Assembly (NCBI GenBank): GCA_028711905.1
Contig: JAQTRI010000172.1
Span: 1-7,331 of the forward strand
Direction: 5' to 3'
Source of the DNA: Candidatus Wallbacteria bacterium
GTDB lineage: Bacteria > Muiribacteriota > JAQTZZ01
Length of the DNA: 7,331 nucleotides
This document shows, piece by piece, positions 1-6,700 of this stretch. The notes under the pieces are model-generated. The model searched no databases, had not been told where the DNA came from, and saw only the letters and a list, made by a program, of their open reading frames with translations. The stretch's first letter is position 1. Each line of letters opens with the position of its first letter. Both the position numbers and the translations under genes were made by a program.

Positions 1-980
1 GAAGTTTCACGATGCAGTTCGGACATGATTCTGTCGCATTCAGCCTGAATTTTACTCATTAGTTTTGCTGGGTATCTGTATGCCCAGTCCTTAGCTAATC
101 CGTGATAATCGACATCCTTGCCGTACTTCCATTCCGAGCATCCGTACATCAAAGGGGTCCGTCCCATGCGATCACGGCTGTTGACATCCATGCCTGCATC
201 AAGCAGGGTTTTCAACAAGGACAGGCGTTTGTGCTTGGCTGCATAATGCAGGGCATTCATACCGTATCTATCGGTCAAGGTCAGATATGCTCCATGCTCA
301 ATGAGCATGGCTGCAATATCATCCCACCTGTAACTGATGGCCAGCATCAATGGCGTGCGCTGATACTGGTCAGAGGCGTTGATATCTTCACCCTTGCCGA
401 TCAGTTCAGGAATCTGCTTGTAGCAAGGAGATTCAAGTGTATCTCCGAGGTTCCACCGAGACATGGCATCGATCAGAGGATAGCGCTTGTACGGCATAGG
501 CGGGAGAAGAAGGATTTGCTCTAAGCCGTGACAGGAGCAAAAGAAGTTAATGTGAGTGATGTAATGTTCGATCCGATATGTACCGCCTCTTGGGCAATAC
601 ACTGGGATTATTATAGAGCTTCTGAAAGCTATGAGTGAATAGATATTATCTGGAGGTGCTCCATCCACTCCCAAATACCACTCGATTGGTTGGCCAAATC
701 TTCCTTGAAACTCATGATATTCAGGTAAAAACTTCTTCAATCCGTAAAGTTCCACCAGGATATCTTGTATGCCATCTTGACCTAAGTAATTCCTTAATTT
801 TTCCCACAAATCAAAGCGGGAATTTTTGCACATCCATAACGCTTTTTCTTCTTCCTGTCTGACGCGGGTGATTACTTGGATTTTTTTGTCGAACCAGGCT
901 GCGCAACTTAGTAATAGCACCGATTCGACAATCAGCGCCAGGATGATTGCTACTTTCAATCGAAAACTATTGTTTTCCAT
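1..980 (-). CDS. membrane-anchored or lipidated ankyrin-repeat protein (3' end outside window)
   Basis: An unbroken frame of 326 codons runs from the ATG at 980 off the window edge, so the C-terminus is missing. An in-frame TAA two codons upstream makes this the earliest possible start. It overlaps the stop of the caspase-fold gene by 14 bp, and no clear Shine-Dalgarno is visible, so translational coupling is likely. Residues 8-29 are hydrophobic after R7 and K9, giving a signal peptide or membrane anchor. LLLSC (Cys26) could be a lipobox, but Glu19 inside the hydrophobic stretch is unusual. Residues 30-165 match no family I recognise and contain a Cys-rich FFCSC at 146-150. From about 168 there are ankyrin repeats: a degenerate first unit ending GEDINASD (197-204), then 205-237 with RTPLMLA and AAMLIEHGA, 238-270 with NALHYAA and TLLDAGMDVN, and a third opening RMGRTPLM (271-278). 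Ankyrin repeats bind proteins; the partner here is unknown. The ankyrin part is richer in G+C than the N-terminal half. Confidence 0.85.
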   Translation of the reverse strand, partial: MENNSFRLKVAIILALIVESVLLLSCAAWFDKKIQVITRVRQEEEKALWMCKNSRFDLWEKLRNYLGQDGIQDILVELYGLKKFLPEYHEFQGRFGQPIEWYLGVDGAPPDNIYSLIAFRSSIIIPVYCPRGGTYRIEHYITHINFFCSCHGLEQILLLPPMPYKRYPLIDAMSRWNLGDTLESPCYKQIPELIGKGEDINASDQYQRTPLMLAISYRWDDIAAMLIEHGAYLTLTDRYGMNALHYAAKHKRLSLLKTLLDAGMDVNSRDRMGRTPLMYGCSEWKYGKDVDYHGLAKDWAYRYPAKLMSKIQAECDRIMSELHRET

Positions 981-2799
981 GCTTTACACCAGTACCGGAA
1001 TAGGGGGAGGTGTAATCACCATAAAGGCGACAGTTGCTGCCTGGCCATGGGACAGAGTTCATGGCTTCGCTGATCTTGCGTGTTTTATTCGCTACGACAT
1101 GGTTGGCAATGTCCTGAAAGACTTTATACAGATAATCGAAACTTAGCGAAGGGTAGGTATCTTCATGAAAACCAATGTAACAGCCTTTGTCGTCGTGCCC
1201 AAAAGCCTTTCTCCAGATGTCTCCGGCTTCCATGTTATGGCTGGTTCCCGCTGTACTGCACGCATGCATGACAACGAAATTAACGATTCCGGTACCTGAA
1301 CTTACATTGGTTTCGATGGTTCGTTGATAGAAACTGGCACTATGGGCACCGTTAAGGAATTCTTGATCAGATGCATACAAAAAAACCCCCGGACCCTTGT
1401 CCGGATTTACGCCACCATGACCACCGTAATAAAACATGTCATAATCAGTCAACTGAAACTTAGGATTCGGGATTTCAAAATCTTTACCTAAAGGAGCAAA
1501 GGTAACTGTAACATTGTAGAGCCTTACCAACTCAATTAATGTTAATAGGAAAAGATAAAGAGATACTTCATCATCAGATTCGAAATCTACCCCGAAGTAC
1601 TTCTTCCATTTCTTTTTACCTTCATCGTCAAGGACGGTGAGACCACCCTTCTTAAACGGATTGTATGCGCACACCGCCAAAGCCGCTTTTTTAACGATCT
1701 TCTTGTCTTCTTTTATCTGCGGAGCCACTCCCCAGCATCGGAACATTGAGTAGTTCTCAATGCTTGTATCGCTTTTCAACACATGATACGAATTGCTTCC
1801 CACAGGCACTGTCTCGCCGTCATAATGTGACGGCACCACATAGTATGCTTCGGACCTGTATGTCCAGTTTTTGACCTTTTCGCAGATGATTTCCTTGTCC
1901 TTGACGAAATTGGTCTGGACCTTTACCACAGCCTGGATGTCAGTGAAACCCGGTTTGAAAACCTGAAAGAAGAACTTGGCGTTTTTGTTGTTGTACTGTG
2001 ATTGATCGATGGTTTCGCAGCTTTCGGGTGTAAACACGGCATTGGAAGCTCCGTAATACTTGGCTTCTTTGGCTTGAATCTCGTCAGTGCCGATTCCCGG
2101 ACCCATCCAGAGCGGAATGTCCATCGGAATCGATGTTCCGCCGATGATCAGGTCGAATCTCATGCGCTCTTCCCCAGGCCGCTTCACAGTTGCGATCCGG
2201 CCGTTGTCTGAAGGCATCGGCGAATGAACAACGATTTCGATCGACTCGTTCCGTGCGACAAAGTGCCTGCTGTCAACATCCGTTTCGTCGAAAATGAGCT
2301 CGATTTCCGTTGTGGTCAGAGGATTTCGCGGAATCATCCTGATCAGATCCTGTATCTGGGTGTTGTATTCTGTCAGGAAATTGATGTTCACCTTGACCGG
2401 ATCGCCGTAATTCGGTGGGAAACCACATCCCTTGCCATCGTTGGGTACATAGAGCGGAACATACTTGATTCGGCGGCCCTCTTCGTTGACTAAGCTCAGG
2501 GGTGCCATGACATCCCCCTCCACCCAAACGAACCTGTCCACTGCCTTGCTGCTCTTTTTCCCGGTAAAGATTCCGGCATCGATTTTGCACTTGGCAGTGA
2601 TGATGCGGTCCATGAAGTCGCCGGACAGATGGGTGTATCTCGCCTCATTGCCCATGGGATCGAGATTGAAGTCAACACCTTGTGTGCCTGTGCACTCCCA
2701 TTTCCAGTCGTCAGGAGACGGCAGCGGGATCATGTCCGATGTTTTCTCGGTGTTTGCGTAAATAACATTTACAACTTCACTCCTCTTTCTTCTCTGCAT
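967..2799 (-). CDS. Ig-like module plus caspase-fold (clan CD) cysteine peptidase, short paralogue
   Basis: This 610-residue protein is a paralogue of the C-terminal half of the TPR/caspase-fold gene upstream. Residues 7-95 are an Ig-like module lacking its first strand. Residues 31-81 (DWKWEC to IFTGK) are identical to the other copy. A shared middle region follows: LVNEEGRRIKY at 103-113 matches LVNEDFKRLKY in the paralogue, and YRSEAYYVVP at 314-323 matches YRSKEMFVAVP. From about 365 there is a caspase-like alpha/beta domain. DYDMFYYGGHGG places His461 after a hydrophobic strand, and NFVVMHACSTAG places Cys514 after the next; this His/Cys arrangement is the hallmark of clan CD peptidases, and the ACSTAG context is closest to CHAT-type enzymes. 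Peptidase activity is inferred; substrate is unknown. No signal peptide is present. The ATG at 2799 is the furthest possible start because an in-frame TAG lies 15 nt upstream; Met23 is the alternative. The gene overlaps its upstream neighbour by 23 bp. Confidence 0.85.
   Translation of the reverse strand: MQRRKRSEVVNVIYANTEKTSDMIPLPSPDDWKWECTGTQGVDFNLDPMGNEARYTHLSGDFMDRIITAKCKIDAGIFTGKKSSKAVDRFVWVEGDVMAPLSLVNEEGRRIKYVPLYVPNDGKGCGFPPNYGDPVKVNINFLTEYNTQIQDLIRMIPRNPLTTTEIELIFDETDVDSRHFVARNESIEIVVHSPMPSDNGRIATVKRPGEERMRFDLIIGGTSIPMDIPLWMGPGIGTDEIQAKEAKYYGASNAVFTPESCETIDQSQYNNKNAKFFFQVFKPGFTDIQAVVKVQTNFVKDKEIICEKVKNWTYRSEAYYVVPSHYDGETVPVGSNSYHVLKSDTSIENYSMFRCWGVAPQIKEDKKIVKKAALAVCAYNPFKKGGLTVLDDEGKKKWKKYFGVDFESDDEVSLYLFLLTLIELVRLYNVTVTFAPLGKDFEIPNPKFQLTDYDMFYYGGHGGVNPDKGPGVFLYASDQEFLNGAHSASFYQRTIETNVSSGTGIVNFVVMHACSTAGTSHNMEAGDIWRKAFGHDDKGCYIGFHEDTYPSLSFDYLYKVFQDIANHVVANKTRKISEAMNSVPWPGSNCRLYGDYTSPYSGTGVKHGKQ
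1379..1404 (-). terminator. terminator-like GC hairpin with T-tract inside a coding sequence
   Basis: Read on the minus strand, CCGGAC-AAGG-GTCCGG forms a perfect 6-bp GC-rich stem with a 4-nt loop, followed by GGG and seven T residues. That is the shape of an intrinsic terminator, but it sits inside the caspase-fold gene between the codons for His461 and Cys514, where it encodes DKGPGVFL. Full termination here would cut the enzyme between its two catalytic residues. The stem is short and three G residues separate it from the T-tract, so it may be chance or only a partial attenuator. Confidence 0.25.
2573..2709 (-). repeat. direct repeat copy B, inside the short caspase-fold gene
   Basis: This 137-bp segment matches 5417-5553 in the same orientation with two mismatches (2677 and 2686). 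Positions 2573-2676 (104 bp) are perfectly identical, third codon positions included. It encodes the second half of the Ig-like module. Similarity continues at a lower level towards 2521 and fades out by about 2750-2780, near the gene junction. Confidence 0.95.
2777..2799 (-). promoter_or_regulatory. overlapping stop/start junction with misplaced Shine-Dalgarno-like motif
   Basis: The end of the PepSY-like gene and the start of the short caspase-fold gene overlap by 23 bp. The only motif just before the ATG at 2799 is a weak GCGGAAG, close to the start. A much better AAGAGGAG lies inside the overlap at about 2780-2787, but no in-frame ATG, GTG or TTG follows it at a useful distance: the nearby ATG near 2768 is in another frame. 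Initiation is therefore probably by coupling from the upstream gene, or the motif serves a +1 frame change. Confidence 0.35.
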
Positions 2800-3736
2800 C
2801 TTCCGCTTTGTCTACAGGCACTGGTTTTTCGAAACCGTAACAACCGCCTATCAATTCGCCAGTCTCAGCATCGATAAATGCATTAAAACCTCTTGCATGT
2901 AACTCTTTGATCACATCCGGATTGTCGATATTCACACGAATTACCCAAGCCAGCCTGTTCACATTTGAATCTTTGACACATATGTCACAAAAGAAAGCAG
3001 ATTTAAGCGGGTAAATGAAAGTCCCGTCGAAAAAATCATTCTTCCGGACAATGTATTTGCTGGGCTGTTCGTAGCTATAATGCACTGAACTCATCAAACC
3101 GGCCTCAATGAGATTGAACAAAGCGAATCGCCAGGTAATAACTCGCTTCAGCACATTTAATGCAGTGTCGGCAGTGATTTTTTCATTGATGCTGCAACGC
3201 CGACCTTCGTCAACGCGAAGTGTAAACAATGTGCCATCTTTATACATCGCAACACCAATTTCATCATTCAGATAAAAAAAGCCCTGGAGCATTCTGCGCC
3301 ATCTAAAAATATCGCATTGCTTTTGCGTTTCGCGCGATATCAAGCAGTATTCATGTTCAAGATCCAGTTCAGGATTAAAGATTCTGACAAACTTTTTTGC
3401 CGCAGCATAGGTGTCGATGTTGTGGCCGGCAGCATTTTCTATGTTGAATTTGTAATCAAAATTGGAATATCCGGCTGGTCTGCGTTGATTGGTGTAATAT
3501 TTCAAGCAACAACCATGATAGACATAAGAAGCGCCCATTTCACTGGTTGTTAACTTGGTTCCATCAGCTTTTTCTTTCCATTCCACAACCTCTATCTTGC
3601 CCATTACATCTGCCTCAGAGGCCAGATACTGGGCGGGAATTAACTTTAGCAGCAGTTCCTTGGCTGCATCCGAAACCCTGGCAGCGGATTGGAATGAGCA
3701 TAAGATGAAAGCAAGCAGCAAAAAAATTCTATACAT
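2777..3736 (-). CDS. exported PepSY/YcdB-like protein, possible peptidase inhibitor or chaperone
   Basis: This protein has 319 residues from the ATG at 3736. A GTG one codon earlier (3739) is an alternative start with a 4-bp overlap. The TGATG junction with the preceding stop, and no good Shine-Dalgarno, suggest coupled translation. Residues 1-19 form a signal peptide (YRIF, a hydrophobic run, then SFQSAA) with likely signal peptidase I cleavage after Ala19. Around 141-178, FRWRRMLQG followed by a YLNDEIGVAMYKDG hairpin resembles the W-R-R / G-x-x-V pattern of YcdB/YcdC and FTP-type propeptide domains. ITADTALNVL (187-196), a WVIRVN strand (264-269) and FIDAETGELIGG (287-298) resemble a PepSY domain. 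PepSY and FTP domains are known in peptidase propeptides, where they inhibit or help folding. Lying between two caspase-fold genes, an inhibitory or folding role is plausible but inferred. It has nine cysteines including CDIC (250-253), fitting an oxidising extracytoplasmic location. The tail is Glu/Lys-rich. The family call is by eye and moderate. Confidence 0.75.
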   Translation of the reverse strand: MYRIFLLLAFILCSFQSAARVSDAAKELLLKLIPAQYLASEADVMGKIEVVEWKEKADGTKLTTSEMGASYVYHGCCLKYYTNQRRPAGYSNFDYKFNIENAAGHNIDTYAAAKKFVRIFNPELDLEHEYCLISRETQKQCDIFRWRRMLQGFFYLNDEIGVAMYKDGTLFTLRVDEGRRCSINEKITADTALNVLKRVITWRFALFNLIEAGLMSSVHYSYEQPSKYIVRKNDFFDGTFIYPLKSAFFCDICVKDSNVNRLAWVIRVNIDNPDVIKELHARGFNAFIDAETGELIGGCYGFEKPVPVDKAEDAEKKEE

Positions 3737-6700
3737 CACTGATTTTTCGATCCCGTCAATGTATAGTGTTTTTTTCCTGACATATAAAAATTATCAGTAT
3801 TTATCGTATCTATAGAGATCAGCCTATCATGAGGACTCCAATCATGAGCCTTTGGTATTGCATAATTCTTGGCATCCCAAGCATCAGGACCCTCTGCCAA
3901 TTTCGCAAAAAAATACTCCGCCATTTTTAACAAACCGGTTGGATTGATTATACCGCGCCAGCCAAGATAGACCCTCATAGCAGAGCTGGGGTAGTCAAAA
4001 ACCTCATCTGGGTCTTCTGGAACAGGTGGAGGAATTGTATAATCCTGGCCAGGCGCAGGAAGATTTAAAGGGATGCCATATTTCCTGAGAAATTTTCTTA
4101 ATACAACTACTTGATTGACCTGCCCATGGCCTCCGCATAACTCACCCAAAATTTGTTCGTTAACCGGCAGGTAGCCCGAATGACAGGAATTGATAAACAC
4201 CATATCTAACGAATCTATTGTGATGTTAATGTTATCCGGCCAAATCAAACCATTGTAGTTCCAAAACCAACCATCGAAATAGCACATGTAGCCAAGATAT
4301 CTTTTGAAGTTGGCGTTGAGTTCCTCCTCACAACTGTGGCCTTGAAAATAAAATATTTTACAGTATCTCATTTCCTTAAACAGAGTTTTCTCAGTTGGAA
4401 ATTTAAGAATTGTTACCTCTGAAAACTTGTAGTTTTCGAGTGTTTTCCTGATTTCATCCAAGTTTTCGCCCGAATAATCGCTGAAACCATGCACCAACAA
4501 TATTATGCCATTGCTCTGTGATGTATTACTTGTCTTCTGTTCCTCTCTCGTGCTGACACTGTAACTCACAGCAATATCAGGGGTAAAGTGATCCGTTGCC
4601 ATGGGATGAACCTTTAAAGCCCGATACTCTTGATCTTCCAACTGCACAGTGCTCCGCGAAAAGTCCCAGGGTACGGCCACAAACATTTCCTTGGAACGAT
4701 ATAGGTGACCACTGACTTTTTGGCAGGCAATGCCGTCAATGGAATCCAGGTCTTTGCTTGACAGCTTCGCTTCCACAGCATCGCCGGTGATCTTGTCATC
4801 GTAGATTTGCACATAAAATCTCACCTTTTTGGCATTCGCTTTGTCATTGTCGATGTCCGTAACATTTTCTTCCGGGCAATATCGATTGGAGGCGAAAAAG
4901 AAGCTGTCGAGTCTCTGCTTGCTGATAATGGCCTGCGACTGCCACTGCCAGATCGGGATCGCTAACCCGGTCTCAGCGTGGCCGTCACCAGTGAACGCGA
5001 CCGTCATCTCTGTATTGCCTGGTTCAAAGCCAGCAGGTTGAGTTGGATACCCACCAGTCGTGCTGGGAGTGATTACTCTGAGCTGCCAGCCGTTTTGGGC
5101 AACGAACAGTCCCTTTTCTCTCCAGCTTTCAGCCATGCTGATGTGATAGGCTATCGAGGATTGGTCTGAAATATAAATAACTTCGATCTGGCAGAGAGAA
5201 TCATTGGAATACGGCCCGGTAAAAAAAACGGACAAACCAAACTGACTTTCAGGGAATACTGGCATTCCGTCATGGGGATTGGTGTCTGGTACATGCATGG
5301 GCAGATACTTGAGTCTTTTGAAGTCTTCATTCACCAGACACACCGGCACCTGGTTGTCCCCCTCCACCCACACATACTTGTCCACTGATTTGCCGCTTCT
5401 TTTCCCTGTGAAAATCCCGGCATCGATTTTGCACTTGGCAGTGATGATGCGGTCCATGAAGTCGCCGGACAGATGGGTGTATCTCGCCTCATTGCCCATG
5501 GGATCGAGATTGAAGTCAACGCCTTGTGTACCTGTGCACTCCCATTTCCAGTCACCGGAAGACGGCTGCGGGATGTGCGCCGGGGTTTCATCAGAGTCGG
5601 CATACACGATCCTGGCTGTGAACACCTCGGACGAACCGATCGGCATGTCGTCCACAATCGGTGTGATGCTGACACGCAGCACCCTGGTGATCAGCAGTTC
5701 CTTGACCTCCAGCGCATAATCATCCCCATCATCAATTGTGATGCTGTCGCAGTATGCTGCAGCTGCTGCTGCAAAATACTGGTGCGCGGTCTGGTGATAA
5801 TTCCCTTCCTCTTTTCCCAGAGCGCACAAACCCAGACCCCGGTTGGCTCTGAGCAGGAGATATGGCTTGTTCACATCAGAAAGCGTCAGATCAAAGATCT
5901 TTCTGTACCATTCTTCAGCAGAAACATACTCCTTTTTCCCGCACAGGGCATCGCCTTTGCCGACTAAGCAGTACGGAAAATCCAGGGCCGTGGGATAGGT
6001 TTCCATGCACCTGTCAAAGTACTCGATGGCTTTGTCATACTCTTCAAGGTGCAGATGAACCTCGCCGATATACCGCAGGCTTGCTGCCGCGAACCTGAGA
6101 TACCCGAAGTTCGATGGGCTGTACTCAAGCATTTTATGCATTTCCTCAATCGCCTTCAGACCGGTTTCACGCTGCTTCTGTCTGTCCCTGGCGATTGTGC
6201 GATAACAGTCGGACAAGAGCTTGAGGTTTTCTCCGATGTAATATTGGGCCTGCATCCAGTACAGTTCCTTGATGCCGGCCATGGCCAGGACTTTGCGCAG
6301 AAAATCGTTGGCGAGCAGATAGTATTTTTCCACTCCTGCCATGTCCTTGTTTTTGCGGCATATTGCAGCTGCCTCGCTGTACCGGAACGAGGCATCGAAC
6401 GCGCAGCGCATGTAATCCCTGCCTGTCGGATACTCGATCAGATACATAGCGTAACTTTCTCCGGACTGCAGCACATACTCCATGCGATAGTTGGACTCAT
6501 GGGCGGTGGGTCCGTAATTTCTGGACATCTGGTGAAAGCTGTTGGCGATCTGGATCAGCATTGATCCGGATGCCGCATAGTCCGGGTATTTGCTCCGCAT
6601 TTCCCTGTATGCATCAATGCCGAGCAGGCAGTAGTGGTCCTTTTCTTCCAGGGTTGGGAGCAGTGACAGGAGGCTGCCTATGCTCATACCTGTATAGATC

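Noticed and set aside
102..1146. Plus-strand open frames over the ankyrin gene (102-524, 635-862, 826-1146)
   Set aside because: The opposite strand gives a continuous frame with recognisable ankyrin repeats across the same bases; the plus-strand translations show no family features or start signals.
3680..3736. Lipoprotein signal in the PepSY-like protein (FILC)
   Set aside because: Leucine just before the Cys does not fit a lipobox; the SFQSAA end fits signal peptidase I better.
4480..4500. Alpha/beta hydrolase suggested by IILLVHGFSDYSG
   Set aside because: No nucleophile-elbow GxSxG follows at the expected place; the strand fits the first strand of a caspase-like fold, with the His and Cys motifs downstream.
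5752..5775. CAG/CTG-type simple repeat near 5755-5775
   Set aside because: It simply codes for a short alanine run in a TPR-like helix and is too short and imperfect to be a microsatellite of interest.
5279..6564. Long plus-strand frames at 5279-5719, 5473-5967 and 6049-6564
   Set aside because: They are antisense to well-supported TPR and Ig-like coding sequence. The similarity between the plus frames at 2465-2761 and 5279-5719 only reflects the direct repeat.
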